From Alphaproteobacteria bacterium (lineage in GTDB: Bacteria; Pseudomonadota; Alphaproteobacteria; SHVZ01), in NCBI GenBank assembly GCA_009694025.1, contig SHVZ01000039.1, forward strand, positions 1-33,772: a stretch of DNA of 33,772 nt, in the 5' to 3' direction. Under the pieces are notes generated by a model. It was given only the letters and a program-made list of their open reading frames with translations, was not told the DNA's origin and did not search any database. The first letter of the stretch is position 1. The number at the start of each line of letters is the position of its first letter. Of this stretch, positions 16,672 through 26,812 are shown piece after piece. The translations under genes were made by a program, and so were the position numbers.

Positions 16672-17079
16672 TCAGCGTCCCATCCGGAACGGATTGACGA
16701 TCCGCAGCCGCTTGGCGAGGACGGCGCCATGCTGCATATCCTCGGACCAGAGCGTGTCGCAGTCGGCGTGCAGCGCCGATGCCGCGATCATTGCATCGAA
16801 GACCGAGAGACTGTGTCGCTCGGCGAGCGCGAGCCCGGTCTCGTGAATGTCGACGGTGATCGGCTCGACGGTCAGAAGATCGCGGATCATCGACAGAAAC
16901 GCGCATGTTTCCGCCCACGACATCCCCATCTTGCGGAGGGCGACATTGGCGATCTCATTCAACACCTGGATGCTGATCGTGCCGCCGTCGTCGATGAGCT
17001 TTTCGGTCCGGTCGGCCTTGGCGGAATCTCCGGAGGCGACATACAGCAAGACGTTGGTGTCGAAGAAGCTACCGGACAT
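16672..17079 (-). CDS. vapC: VapC-type PIN-domain ribonuclease toxin
   Basis: A 135-residue PIN-domain protein. The acidic metal-binding residues are in place: Asp7 in FFDTNVLLY, Glu42 in LNEIANV, Asp95 in LSVFDAMIAASAL, and Asp114 in WSEDMQHG. VapC toxins cut specific tRNAs or rRNA using Mg2+ bound by these residues; the target here is unknown. The start codon overlaps the last 11 nt of the antitoxin gene. It converges on the phzF-like gene with a 13-nt gap. Confidence 0.88.
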   Translation of the reverse strand: MSGSFFDTNVLLYVASGDSAKADRTEKLIDDGGTISIQVLNEIANVALRKMGMSWAETCAFLSMIRDLLTVEPITVDIHETGLALAERHSLSVFDAMIAASALHADCDTLWSEDMQHGAVLAKRLRIVNPFRMGR

Positions 17080-17299
17080 TCGCCTCGTCCCGGTCGAACG
17101 TGAAGTCGGGAGGAAGGCGCCCGCGGAAGGCGCGAAGGCGCTTCAACAGCTCTTTCCGCCCAGGCTTTCGCGCAATCGCGAAGTCCCGGGCATCGGCGAC
17201 ATGGATTTCAATCTCGTCGCCCTCGCGCAGCTTCAGAACCTCGACGACCGCGGCGGGAAGACGGACCGCGAGGCTGTTGCCCCACTTCGCGACCTGCAT
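17069..17299 (-). CDS. vapB: VapB-type antitoxin (AbrB/MazE swapped-hairpin family)
   Basis: A 76-residue antitoxin. Residues 1-45 (MQVAKWGNSLAVRLPAAVVEVLKLREGDEIEIHV) form the AbrB/SpoVT-type DNA-binding barrel, with the motif KWGNSLAVRLP. The C-terminal part (LLKRLRAFRGRLPPDFTFDRDEANVR) would wrap onto and inhibit the PIN toxin. It overlaps vapC by 11 nt. A 9-bp inverted repeat lies 15-40 nt upstream of its start and is the likely autoregulatory operator. Confidence 0.87.
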   Translation of the reverse strand: MQVAKWGNSLAVRLPAAVVEVLKLREGDEIEIHVADARDFAIARKPGRKELLKRLRAFRGRLPPDFTFDRDEANVR

Positions 17300-17313
17300 G
17301 GGGATCCTTTCTG

Positions 17314-17339
17314 GATATACATGCTTCCCAATGTATATC
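17314..17339. promoter_or_regulatory. vapBC operator (perfect 9-bp inverted repeat)
   Basis: GATATACAT (17314-17322) and ATGTATATC (17331-17339) form a perfect inverted repeat with an 8-bp spacer. It is AT-rich in GC-rich DNA and overlaps TATACA/TATATC sequences that could serve as the -10 element for vapBC. Binding by a VapB-VapC complex is expected from the family and inferred here. Confidence 0.65.
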
Positions 17340-17409
17340 TACGGTCGTGCGGATTCAAGCGGCGATCGCAGACCTCCGGCCCGCGCCTTCGCGGAAACGG
17401 CTCTTCGAA

Positions 17410-17598
17410 TCAGGCGGCCGCTTCTCTGCCGATCTCCGCCTTCACGTCGTCGAGCATCGGGCCGACCTTCTTCACGAGCTGCTTCAGCTTAGCCGGTGTG
17501 ACGCCCAGGCGCTTGGCCCAGCCGGCAAGCTCGAAATCTTCCTTCACGTTGATGCGGTCGCCGTCGGACTTGCCGATCTTGCTCTTGTTGTCGGGCAT
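17410..17598 (-). CDS. DUF3606 small protein
   Basis: A 62-residue protein of the DUF3606 family: MPDNKSKIGKSDGDRINVKEDFELAGWAKRLGVTPAKLKQLVKKVGPMLDDVKAEIG. The conserved pattern is a polar start, R-I-N-x-x-E-x-x-E-L-x-x-W-A, then a short helix-turn-helix-like region (VTPAKLKQLVKKVG). Function is unknown. A good Shine-Dalgarno, GAGGTGG, precedes the ATG, which fixes the start. It stands alone between vapBC and tyrS on the same strand. Confidence 0.82.
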   Translation of the reverse strand: MPDNKSKIGKSDGDRINVKEDFELAGWAKRLGVTPAKLKQLVKKVGPMLDDVKAEIGREAAA

Positions 17599-17689
17599 GT
17601 TTCCACCTCGGCGGTTGTCGGCGTTGCAAACTCATACATGGGCATGAGGCCATCGGGTTCAATCGGCGGCCCGGGCGGCGTTTCGACGC

Positions 17690-18937
17690 TTACGCCACCT
17701 TCACCACGGCGTGACGTTTCTTTCCGGCGGAGAGCTTGACCGCGCCTTCGGCGTTGAGGTCGGCAACCGCGATCTGACGGTTCTCGTCGGCGCAGACCTC
17801 GTCATTGATACGCACCCCACCGCCGCGGACGAGGCGGCGCGCCTCGCCGTTGGAGGCGGCGAAGCCCGCGAGCTTGAGGGCCTCCCAGATCGGCATCCCG
17901 GCTTCGAGCCGGGACCGGACGACGCCGACGGTCGGCAGCGCGCCGCCGGCCTCGCCGCCCTCGAAGGTTTTCCGCGCGGTCTCAGCGGCGTCCTTGGCCG
18001 CGGCTTCGCCCCGGCACATCCGGGTCGCCTCGAAGGCCAGCACCTTCTTCGCCTCGTTGATCTCCTGGCCCTCGAGGGCTTCGAGCCTCACGATCTCGGC
18101 TACGGCCAAGTCGGTGAAGACGCGAAGGAAGCGGCCGACGTCGCCGTCCTCGGTGTTTCGCCAGTACTGGTAATAGCCGTAGGACGAGAGACGATCCTCG
18201 TTGAGCCACACCGCGCCGGCGGCGGTCTTCCCCATCTTGGCGCCGGACGACGTCGTCACCAGCGGCGTGGTCACGGCGAACAGCTCGACCTGCGCCACAC
18301 GGCGGCCGAGGTCGACGCCGGCGACGATGTTGCCCCACTGGTCGGAGCCGCCCATCTGCAGCCGGCAGTCGTAGCGCCTCGCCAGCTCGACGAAGTCGTA
18401 GGCCTGCAGCACCATGTAGTTGAACTCGAGGAAGGTCAGCGGCTGGTCGCGGTCGAGCCGGAGCTTGACCGAGTCCATGCTCAGCATGCGGTTGACCGAG
18501 AAGTGCCGGCCGTAGTCGCGCAGGAACTCGATGTAGTTGAGCTTCGAGAGCCAGTCGTCATTGTTCGCCATCAGCGCGTCGGTGGCGCCGTTGCCGAACT
18601 TCAGGAACTTGCCGAAGGTCGACTTGATCGACGCCATGTTGCGGGCGATGTCGTCGTCGCCCAGCAGCTTCCGCATGTCGTCCTTGCCGGACGGGTCGCC
18701 GACCTTGGTGGTGCCGCCGCCGATGAGCACGATCGGCCGATGCCCGGCCTGCTGAAGGCGCCGCAGCATCATGATCTGGACGAGGTTGCCGATGTGGAGG
18801 GAATCGGCGGTCATGTCGAAGCCGATGTAGCCGGTGACGACCTTCTCGGCCGTCAGCTTCCTGAACGCGGCCTCGTCCGAGCACTGATGCAGACAGCCGC
18901 GATCGCGGATGACTTCGAGGAAGCCCCGGCTCGACAT
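17690..18937 (-). CDS. tyrS: Tyrosyl-tRNA synthetase
   Basis: A 415-residue class I synthetase that charges tRNA-Tyr with tyrosine in the cytosol. The ATP-binding signatures are HIGN at 48-51 (HIGH motif) and KMGKT at 234-238 (KMSKS motif). The tyrosine pocket motifs [15 protein letters not shown] and [12 protein letters not shown] are present, and the C terminus carries an S4 RNA-binding domain (about 350-410: [33 protein letters not shown]). Length is normal for the family. It starts 4 nt after the stop of the alpha/beta hydrolase gene, so the two are probably co-transcribed. Confidence 0.96.
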   Translation of the reverse strand: MSSRGFLEVIRDRGCLHQCSDEAAFRKLTAEKVVTGYIGFDMTADSLHIGNLVQIMMLRRLQQAGHRPIVLIGGGTTKVGDPSGKDDMRKLLGDDDIARNMASIKSTFGKFLKFGNGATDALMANNDDWLSKLNYIEFLRDYGRHFSVNRMLSMDSVKLRLDRDQPLTFLEFNYMVLQAYDFVELARRYDCRLQMGGSDQWGNIVAGVDLGRRVAQVELFAVTTPLVTTSSGAKMGKTAAGAVWLNEDRLSSYGYYQYWRNTEDGDVGRFLRVFTDLAVAEIVRLEALEGQEINEAKKVLAFEATRMCRGEAAAKDAAETARKTFEGGEAGGALPTVGVVRSRLEAGMPIWEALKLAGFAASNGEARRLVRGGGVRINDEVCADENRQIAVADLNAEGAVKLSAGKKRHAVVKVA

Positions 18938-18941
18938 CGAG

Positions 18942-19607
18942 TCAACCCGCCGCCTTGGCCTTGGCCGGCACCTTCAAGACATCGTCGAGGTAGGCGCCGA
19001 CGGCGTTCCCCATCTGCTCGATCTTGTTGGTGAAGAAGTGGTTGGCGCCGGGGATCGACTTGTACCTGATGGTGATGTCGCGCTGGTTCGAGAGCTTGTC
19101 GACCAGCTTCTGCACCGACTCCGACGGCACCACCTCGTCGGCGGTGCCGTGGACGATGAGGCCGGAGGACGGGCACGGCGCCAGGAACGAGAAGTCGTAC
19201 AGGTTCGCCGGCGGCGCGATCGAGACGAATCCCGAGATCTCCGGGCGGCGCATCAGGAGCTGCATGCCGATCCAGGCGCCGAAGGAGAACCCGGAGACCC
19301 AGCAGGCCGCCGCGTCCGGGTTGTAGGTCTGCAGCCAGTCGAGCGCCGCAGCCGCGTCGGAGAGCTCGCCCTCACCGCGGTCGAAGGTGCCCTGGCTCCG
19401 CCCGACGCCTCGGAAATTGAAGCGGAGCGCGGCGAAACCGCGCTGGGCGTAGAGATTGTAGAGCGTGTAGACGATCTTGTTGTTCATCGTCCCGCCATGC
19501 TGCGGGTGCGGGTGCAGCATGAGCGCGACCGGCGCGTTGGCGACTTTCGGCGGCAGGTACCGCCCTTCGATGCGGCCGGCCGGGCCATTGATGACGATCT
19601 CAGGCAT
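18942..19607 (-). CDS. Alpha/beta hydrolase
   Basis: A 221-residue alpha/beta-hydrolase-fold protein starting [20 protein letters not shown]. The strand-turn [18 protein letters not shown], the nucleophile elbow GFSFGAWIG with the catalytic Ser, DEVVP (acid) and PGANHFF (His) give a complete triad. It belongs to the small group annotated as alpha/beta hydrolase or dienelactone-hydrolase-like, close to YfhR/YsgA-type proteins; the substrate is unknown. There is no signal peptide. A longer reading from 19652 adds 15 residues that are not family-like and overlaps the cysE control region. It lies upstream of tyrS and is divergent from cysE. Confidence 0.82.
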   Translation of the reverse strand: MPEIVINGPAGRIEGRYLPPKVANAPVALMLHPHPQHGGTMNNKIVYTLYNLYAQRGFAALRFNFRGVGRSQGTFDRGEGELSDAAAALDWLQTYNPDAAACWVSGFSFGAWIGMQLLMRRPEISGFVSIAPPANLYDFSFLAPCPSSGLIVHGTADEVVPSESVQKLVDKLSNQRDITIRYKSIPGANHFFTNKIEQMGNAVGAYLDDVLKVPAKAKAAG

Positions 19608-19674
19608 GCGTCTCGACGAAATCCTGACCGGAGTAAGGGGACAAATCGTCATTCGGCGCTGGGAAATCCCGGCG

Positions 19675-19699
19675 CATTCTTGACTAGGCTAGTAGGACA
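19675..19699 (+). promoter_or_regulatory. IscR type-1-like box at the cysE-isc promoter
   Basis: The region contains TTGACT (19680-19685, also a good -35) and the perfect palindrome ACTAG-G-CTAGT (19683-19693). Aligned with the E. coli IscR type-1 consensus, GACT-N5-AGT and the flanking ATxCTT and GGxxAT positions agree. TATTAT at 19700-19705 and TATCTA at 19703-19708 are candidate -10 elements. Autorepression by holo-IscR is expected from the family; the site call is inference from the match and its position ahead of iscR. Confidence 0.6.
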
Positions 19700-19770
19700 T
19701 ATTATCTATGTACGGGAACGAGGCTGGTCGCCGGCCTCTCCAACCTGGGCACAATAGCACAGCCGCCACC

Positions 19771-20472
19771 ATGACTTTCAAGACGTTGCGCGAAGACATC
19801 GACTCGATCATCGCCCGCGACCCGGCCGCCCGGAGCCGTGCGGAAGTCGTCATCTGCTACCCCGGATTCCAGGCTATCCTCTTGCATCGACTGGCACATT
19901 CGGCCTGGATCAAGGGTTGGCGGCTCTCTGCCCGCTTCGTCTCCCAGGTCGGTCGCCTCTTGACCGGGATCGAGATTCATCCGGGCGCCACCGTCGGCCG
20001 CCGGGTCTTCATCGACCACGGCATGGGGGTGGTGATCGGCGAGACCGCCATCGTCGGCGACGATGTGACGCTCTACCAGGGCGTTACCCTGGGCGGCACC
20101 AAGCTGCACAAAGGCAAGCGTCACCCGACGCTCGAACGCGGCGTCATCGTCGGTTCGGGCGCTCAGATCCTCGGCCCCTTCACCGTCGGGGCGGAAGCCC
20201 GCATCGGCGCCAACGCCGTGGTGCTGGCGGAAGTCCCCTCCGGCGTCACCATGACCGGAATCCCGGCCAAGCCCGCGCTCACCCGCGACAAGTCGCGGGC
20301 GGCCGAGTTCCAGGCCTACGGCACGCCGACCGACGGGCTTCCCGATCCGGTCGCCCGCGCCATCGAGGCTCTCCAGGCCGAGGTCGCGCAGCTCCGCGGC
20401 CGCGTCGTCGAGCTGGAAGGCTCGCAGACGCCGGTCGACGCCCGCCCGCCCCTCCGGATCGCCGGGACCTGA
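19771..20472 (+). CDS. cysE: Serine O-acetyltransferase
   Basis: A 233-residue enzyme that acetylates serine with acetyl-CoA, the committed step of cysteine synthesis. It has a short N-terminal helical region ([42 protein letters not shown]) followed by left-handed beta-helix hexapeptide repeats: [44 protein letters not shown], with the catalytic DHG and the acetyl-CoA loop. The short N-terminal region marks the EpsC/NifP-like form. An in-frame ATG at 19708 coincides with the predicted transcription start, so ATG 19771 is preferred. It leads the isc operon, 21 nt before iscR, so cysteine supply is controlled together with Fe-S assembly. Confidence 0.92.
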   Translation: MTFKTLREDIDSIIARDPAARSRAEVVICYPGFQAILLHRLAHSAWIKGWRLSARFVSQVGRLLTGIEIHPGATVGRRVFIDHGMGVVIGETAIVGDDVTLYQGVTLGGTKLHKGKRHPTLERGVIVGSGAQILGPFTVGAEARIGANAVVLAEVPSGVTMTGIPAKPALTRDKSRAAEFQAYGTPTDGLPDPVARAIEALQAEVAQLRGRVVELEGSQTPVDARPPLRIAGT

Positions 20473-20493
20473 ACCCGAAACGGGAGTAGGACC

Positions 20494-20967
20494 ATGAAGC
20501 TCAGCACCAAAGGCCGCTATGCCGTGATGGCGATGGTCGACCTCGCCCGCCACGGCTCCGGCCATCCGGTGTCGCTCGCCGACATCGCCGAGCGCCAGGA
20601 GATCTCGCTCTCCTATCTCGAGCAGCTCTTCGCCAAGCTCCGCCGGAACGGCCTCGTGCGCAGCGTGCGCGGGCCCGGCGGCGGCTATCTCCTCGGACGC
20701 GGCACCGACGAGGTGAAGATTTCCGACATCATCCTCGCGGTCGACGAGCCGATCCGGGCGACCCGCTGCCATCCGTCCTCGGCAACCGGCTGCAAGACCG
20801 ACCGCAGCCGCTGCCTCACCCACGATCTGTGGGAGGAGCTCGGCAGCCAGATTCATCTTTTTCTCCGCTCGGTCAGCCTCGCCGACGTGATCGACAACCG
20901 TATCATCGGCCAGGCGCGCATGCGCCATGACCTGCCGGCGGCGATGGCCGCCGTCGCGGCCGAGTAG
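20494..20967 (+). CDS. iscR: Fe-S cluster-sensing Rrf2-family regulator IscR
   Basis: A 157-residue Rrf2-type winged-helix regulator. The N-terminal DNA-binding part reads MKLSTKGRYAVMAMVDLARHGSGHPVSLADIAERQEISLSYLEQLFAKLRRNGLVRSVRGPGGGYLLGR. The cluster-binding set is Cys92, Cys100, Cys107 and His110 (RCHPSSATGCKTDRSRCLTHDLW), equivalent to Cys92, Cys98, Cys104 and His107 of E. coli IscR although the first spacing is longer. With a [2Fe-2S] cluster it should repress this operon through the box upstream of cysE. It follows cysE by 21 nt, with GGAG before the ATG. Confidence 0.94.
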   Translation: MKLSTKGRYAVMAMVDLARHGSGHPVSLADIAERQEISLSYLEQLFAKLRRNGLVRSVRGPGGGYLLGRGTDEVKISDIILAVDEPIRATRCHPSSATGCKTDRSRCLTHDLWEELGSQIHLFLRSVSLADVIDNRIIGQARMRHDLPAAMAAVAAE

Positions 20968-20989
20968 CCGACCCCATATAGAAGCGATC

Positions 20990-22096
20990 ATGACCCTCAC
21001 CGCCTATCTCGACTGGAACGCGACCGCGCCGGTTCGCCCCGAAGCCCGGGCGGCCGTGGCCGATGCGCTGGCGCTCACCGGCAACCCGTCCTCGGTGCAT
21101 GGCGCCGGACGGGCGGCGCGCGCGCTCATCGAGGATGCGCGCGACGCGGTCGCGCGCCTGATCGGCGCCGGCCCCAACCAGATCGTCTTCACCTCCGGCG
21201 GCAGCGAGGCGAATACGCTCGCGCTCGCCGGCAGCGGCCGCCGTCTGCTGGTCTCGGCGGTCGAGCACGACTCCGTCCTCGTCCATGCCGGCGCCGAGCG
21301 CGTCGCCGTGACGTCCGAGGGCATCGTCGACCTCGACGATCTCGACGCCCGGCTCGGCGCCGTCGAGGCCCCGGCCCTGGTCTCGGTGATGTTCGCCAAC
21401 AACGAGACCGGTACGATTCAGCCGATCGCCGATGTCGTGCGCATCGCCCGCGCCCATGGCGCGCTGGTGCACACGGACGCGGCCCAGGCCGTCGGACGGG
21501 TGCCGGTCGACTTCCTCGGCCTCGGGGTCGACCTCATGACGGTCTCTGCGCACAAGCTCGGCGGGCCGCAGGGCGTCGGCGCCCTTGCGGTCGGCGAGCG
21601 CGCGGCTCTCGTTCCGGTGATCCGGGGCGGCGGCCAGGAGCGCGGCCGGCGCGCCGGCACCGAGAATGTCGCCGGCATCTCTGGGTTCGGTGCCGCAGCG
21701 GTCGCCGCCCCCGGAACCGATTGGAGCTTCGTCCAGTCGCTCCGCGACGACCTGGAGCATCGCGCGGTCGGCCTCGGCGCCGAGATCTTCGCCGACGAGG
21801 CGACGCGCCTGCCGAACACGAGCTGTCTTCGCCTGCCCGGCATGACCGCCGAGGCGCTGGTGATCGCCCTCGACCTCGAGGGCGTCGCGGTCTCCGCCGG
21901 TGCCGCCTGCTCGTCGGGCAAGGTCAGGCCCTCGCCGGTGCTGAAGGCGATGGGCGTGGCCGAGGACGTGGCCGCAGGCGCCATCCGCGCCAGCCTGGGA
22001 TGGGCGACGACCGCCGAAGAGATCCACCTGTTCATCGCCACCCTCGGCCGGATCCGGGGCCGCATCGGCCCGCGCGATCTGCGCGCCGCCGCGTGA
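20990..22096 (+). CDS. Cysteine desulfurase, NifS/IscS-like (first of two)
   Basis: A 368-residue PLP enzyme that removes sulfur from cysteine and carries it as a persulfide. The pyridoxal-binding Lys189 is in SAHKLGGPQG, His93 in VEHDSV stacks on the cofactor, and the active Cys307 sits in AGAACSSGKVRPSPVLKAMG. All key residues are intact. It is shorter than and clearly different from the neighbouring IscS (no SIKWAAH tail; a GGSEANTLAL core), so it is not a recent duplicate. It lies between iscR and iscS, 22 nt after iscR and 12 nt before iscS. It could serve another acceptor, such as a thiolation pathway. A longer reading from 20927 overlaps iscR and is rejected. Confidence 0.9.
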   Translation: MTLTAYLDWNATAPVRPEARAAVADALALTGNPSSVHGAGRAARALIEDARDAVARLIGAGPNQIVFTSGGSEANTLALAGSGRRLLVSAVEHDSVLVHAGAERVAVTSEGIVDLDDLDARLGAVEAPALVSVMFANNETGTIQPIADVVRIARAHGALVHTDAAQAVGRVPVDFLGLGVDLMTVSAHKLGGPQGVGALAVGERAALVPVIRGGGQERGRRAGTENVAGISGFGAAAVAAPGTDWSFVQSLRDDLEHRAVGLGAEIFADEATRLPNTSCLRLPGMTAEALVIALDLEGVAVSAGAACSSGKVRPSPVLKAMGVAEDVAAGAIRASLGWATTAEEIHLFIATLGRIRGRIGPRDLRAAA

Positions 22097-22108
22097 AGGA
22101 GAGCTGAC

Positions 22109-23386
22109 GTGTCCATGCAAGCCAGCGTCCGCGAGACACCTGAGAGGAAGGACGCCGCCCCCGGCCGCAACCGGCCGGAGCGCCCGATCTATCTCGACTA
22201 TCAGGCGACCACGCCGATGGACCGGCGCGTTCTCGACGTGATGATCCCCTACTTCACCGAGAAGTTCGGCAATCCGCATTCGCGCAGCCACGCCTATGGC
22301 TGGGAGGCCGAGGAAGCGGTCGAGAAGGCGCGCGCCCAGATCGCCCACATCATCGGCGCCGACGAGCGCGAGGTGATCTTCACCTCGGGCGCGACGGAAT
22401 CGAACAACCTCGCGATCAAGGGCGTGGCCCAGTTCTACAAGGACAAGCGGAACCACATCGTCACGCTGGTGACCGAGCACAAATGCGTCCTCGACACCTG
22501 CCGCCACCTGCAGGAGGAAGGCTTCGCGGTCACCTACCTGCCGGTGAAGCAGGACGGGCTGGTCGATCTCGCCGAGCTCGAGCGGGCGATCACCGAGAAG
22601 ACCGTCCTGGTCTCGATCATGGCGGTGAACAACGAGATCGGCGTCGTCCAGCCGCTGGCCGAGATCGGCAAGCTCTGCCGCAAGAAAGGCGCCTACTTCC
22701 ACACCGACTGCGCCCAGGCGGTCGGCAAGATCCCGCTCGACGTGGAAGCGATGAACATCGACCTGATGAGCATCTCCGGCCACAAGCTCTACGGGCCGAA
22801 GGGCATCGGCGCGCTCTATGTCCGCCGCCGCCCGCGCATCCGCCTCCAGGCGATGATCAATGGCGGCGGCCAGGAGCGCGGCATGCGCTCCGGCACGCTG
22901 CCGACCCCGCTCTGCGTCGGCCTCGGCGAGGCCTGCGCGATCGCCGAGCGCGAGATGCCGGAGGAGGCGAAGCGGCTGACCCGGCTGCGCGACCGCTTCC
23001 ACGGCGCGATCAAGGAGAAGCTGCCCGAGGTCTACCTGAACGGTAGCCTCGAGAACCGCATCCCGGGCAACCTCAATCTCAGCTTCGCCTATGTCGAGGG
23101 CGAGTCGCTGATCCTCGGCATCAACGACCTTTCGGTGTCCTCGGGCTCGGCCTGCACCTCGGCCTCGCTGGAGCCGTCCTACGTTCTCCGCGCCCTCGGC
23201 GTCGACGAGGCGATGGCGCACACCTCGCTCCGCATCGGCTTCGGGCGCTTCACCACCGAGGACGAGGTCGACTACGCGGTCAAGGACATCGTCGAGCACG
23301 TGACCAAGCTTCGCGACATGAGCCCGCTCTGGGAGATGTTCCAGGACGGCGTCGATCTGAAGAGCATCAAATGGGCGGCCCACTGA
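22109..23386 (+). CDS. iscS: Cysteine desulfurase IscS
   Basis: A 425-residue PLP-dependent desulfurase, the main sulfur donor for IscU and for tRNA thiolation. His124 (TEHKCVLDT), PLP-Lys226 ([10 protein letters not shown]) and catalytic Cys349 ([21 protein letters not shown]) are present. The C terminus [19 protein letters not shown] matches the IscU-binding tail of group I IscS proteins. A 24-residue polar N-terminal extension ([24 protein letters not shown]) precedes the usual start [14 protein letters not shown]. Translation may begin at GTG 22109 (AAGGAGAG upstream) or ATG 22115. It lies between the NifS-like gene and iscU. Confidence 0.95.
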   Translation: MSMQASVRETPERKDAAPGRNRPERPIYLDYQATTPMDRRVLDVMIPYFTEKFGNPHSRSHAYGWEAEEAVEKARAQIAHIIGADEREVIFTSGATESNNLAIKGVAQFYKDKRNHIVTLVTEHKCVLDTCRHLQEEGFAVTYLPVKQDGLVDLAELERAITEKTVLVSIMAVNNEIGVVQPLAEIGKLCRKKGAYFHTDCAQAVGKIPLDVEAMNIDLMSISGHKLYGPKGIGALYVRRRPRIRLQAMINGGGQERGMRSGTLPTPLCVGLGEACAIAEREMPEEAKRLTRLRDRFHGAIKEKLPEVYLNGSLENRIPGNLNLSFAYVEGESLILGINDLSVSSGSACTSASLEPSYVLRALGVDEAMAHTSLRIGFGRFTTEDEVDYAVKDIVEHVTKLRDMSPLWEMFQDGVDLKSIKWAAH

Positions 23387-23409
23387 CGAGCCGCCCGGAG
23401 GAGAGCGAC

Positions 23410-23805
23410 ATGGCCTATTCCGAAAAAGTCATCGACCACTACAACAACCCGCGCAACGTCGGCTCGCTCGACAAGGGCGCCGAGGACGTCGGCACCGGGC
23501 TGGTCGGGGCGCCCGCCTGCGGCGACGTGATGAAGCTGCAGATCCGGGTCTCGGCCGACGGCATCATCCAGGACGCCAAGTTCAAGACCTTCGGCTGCGG
23601 CTCGGCGATCGCGTCGTCGTCGCTGGCGACCGAGTGGATCAAGGGCAAGTCGCTGAACGACGCCGAGACGATCAAGAACACCATGATCGCCCAGCACCTG
23701 GCGCTGCCGCCGGTCAAGATCCACTGCTCGGTCCTGGCCGAGGACGCGATCAAGGCGGCGATCGCCGACTATCGCGCCAAGGCCACGGCGAAGGCCGCGG
23801 AATAG
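23410..23805 (+). CDS. iscU: Fe-S cluster scaffold protein IscU
   Basis: A 131-residue scaffold on which [2Fe-2S] clusters are built. The three ligand cysteines are Cys37 (APACGD), Cys63 (FGCGSAIASSS) and Cys106 (KIHCSVLAEDAI), with Asp39 next to the first. The HscA recognition motif LPPVK is at 99-103. Length and order match the family. The ATG at 23410 is preceded by GGAGGAGAG; a longer reading overlapping iscS is rejected. A palindromic repeat of about 50 nt separates it from iscA. Confidence 0.96.
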   Translation: MAYSEKVIDHYNNPRNVGSLDKGAEDVGTGLVGAPACGDVMKLQIRVSADGIIQDAKFKTFGCGSAIASSSLATEWIKGKSLNDAETIKNTMIAQHLALPPVKIHCSVLAEDAIKAAIADYRAKATAKAAE

Positions 23806-23818
23806 AGTTTTGTACCCG

Positions 23819-23868
23819 CCTCATCCTGAGCTCCGGCGAAGCCGACTTCGCCGCTTCGAAGGATGAGG
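23819..23868. repeat. Palindromic repeat between iscU and iscA (CCTCATCCT/AGGATGAGG)
   Basis: The outer arms CCTCATCCT (23819-23827) and AGGATGAGG (23860-23868) enclose an inner perfect stem GGCGAAG/CTTCGCC (23835-23841 and 23846-23852) with a 4-base loop. The outer motif is one of the commonest dispersed repeats of alphaproteobacteria. In the transcript it would form a strong double stem between iscU and iscA, possibly a processing or stability element. Confidence 0.8.
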
Positions 23869-23890
23869 ACCGCACAAGTTCGAGGTTGGA

Positions 23891-24277
23891 ATGGCTGACG
23901 TAGGCACCACCACCACCACGACCGCGCCGGCGAGGCCGCGACCGAAGCGCCAGGCGATGACGCTGACCGACGCCGCGGCGGCACGCGTGAAGGCGCTGCT
24001 CGACAAGCGCGGCAAGCCGTCGGCCGGTATTCGCATCAGCGTCCGCACCAAGGGCTGCTCGGGCCTCTCCTACACCCTCGAATACGCCGACGAGCGCGGC
24101 AAGTTCGACGAGGTGGTCGAGGACAAGGGCGTCACCGTCCTGATCGACCCGAAGGCGACGATGTTCATCGTCGGCACCGAGATGGACTACGTCGAAGAGA
24201 AACTGCAGGCCGGCTTCAAGTTCATCAATCCGAACGAGAAGGGTCGCTGCGGCTGCGGGGAGTCCTTCCACGTTTGA
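23891..24277 (+). CDS. iscA: A-type Fe-S carrier protein IscA
   Basis: A 128-residue A-type carrier, thought to deliver clusters to [4Fe-4S] targets. The three conserved cysteines are Cys56 (RTKGCSGLSY), Cys120 and Cys122 (GRCGCGESFHV). It begins with an unusual Thr/Pro/Arg-rich tail (MADVGTTTTTTAPARPRPKRQA) before the normal start MTLTDAAAARVKALLDKRG at residue 23. Either ATG 23891 or ATG 23957 could be used; the upstream one gives better spacing from the repeat. The stop overlaps the hscB start (TTGA), so the two are translationally coupled. Confidence 0.93.
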   Translation: MADVGTTTTTTAPARPRPKRQAMTLTDAAAARVKALLDKRGKPSAGIRISVRTKGCSGLSYTLEYADERGKFDEVVEDKGVTVLIDPKATMFIVGTEMDYVEEKLQAGFKFINPNEKGRCGCGESFHV

Positions 24278-24870
24278 CGGCCCCCGATGCCTGCTGGTCC
24301 TGCCGCGGATCGGTGCCGGCGGCCGAGCCCTTCTGCCCGGCCTGCACGGCGGTGCAGCCGCCGGGTCAGGCCGACCACTTCGCCCGGCTCGGCTTCGCTA
24401 GGGCCTACGACGTCGATCCGGCGGCGGTCGAGCGCCGCTACTTCGAGCTCCAGCGCCGTCTCCACCCGGATCGCTTCGCAACCAAGAGTCCGAAGGAGCG
24501 GGCGCTCTCCCAGGCCCAGGCGACGAGCCTGAACGACGCCTACGAGACGCTGATGGACCCGCTCGGCCGCGCGGTCTATCTGTTGCGGCTTTCCGGAATC
24601 GATACCGGCGGCGACGGCAAGACCGTCGACGATCCGGCCCTGCTGATGGAGGCGATGGAGATGCGGGAAGCGCTGGCGGAGGCGCGGACACCGGCGGAGG
24701 TCGATGCCCTGGTCGGCCGCGCCCGCGCCGAGGCCGAGGCCTGCCGCGTCGCGCTCGCCCGGCTCTTCGCCGGCGGCGACCTTGCGGCCGCCGGCAAGGC
24801 GACGCTGCGTCTCACCTATCTCGACAAGCTGCTCGACGACGCCCGCGCGCGGCGCCTGAACGTGGCTTAG
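24274..24870 (+). CDS. hscB: J-type co-chaperone HscB with N-terminal four-cysteine domain
   Basis: A 198-residue J-domain co-chaperone that delivers IscU to HscA and stimulates its ATPase. The J-domain runs about 34-100 with HPDRF at 64-68 (HPD motif), followed by the C-terminal three-helix IscU-binding domain (about 115-198). Ahead of the J-domain is an extra segment, ACWSCRGSVPAAEPFCPACTAVQPP, with Cys7, Cys10, Cys21 and Cys24 in two CxxC pairs, a zinc-ribbon-like pattern. E. coli HscB lacks it; human HSC20 has a comparable four-cysteine domain. The start is TTG at 24274, overlapping the iscA stop by 4 nt. The next gene, hscA, begins 5 nt later. Confidence 0.9.
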   Translation: MTAPDACWSCRGSVPAAEPFCPACTAVQPPGQADHFARLGFARAYDVDPAAVERRYFELQRRLHPDRFATKSPKERALSQAQATSLNDAYETLMDPLGRAVYLLRLSGIDTGGDGKTVDDPALLMEAMEMREALAEARTPAEVDALVGRARAEAEACRVALARLFAGGDLAAAGKATLRLTYLDKLLDDARARRLNVA

Positions 24871-24875
24871 AGCCG

Positions 24876-26792
<1,917 letters not shown>

Positions 26793-26812
26793 GCTTTCGG
26801 AGTTTTGTCGAC

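Noticed and set aside
20903-23383. An open frame of over 800 codons on the minus strand across the two desulfurase genes.
   Set aside because: It is antisense to nifS-like and iscS, has a His/Asp/Arg/Gly-rich composition typical of high-GC shadow frames, and shows no family motif.
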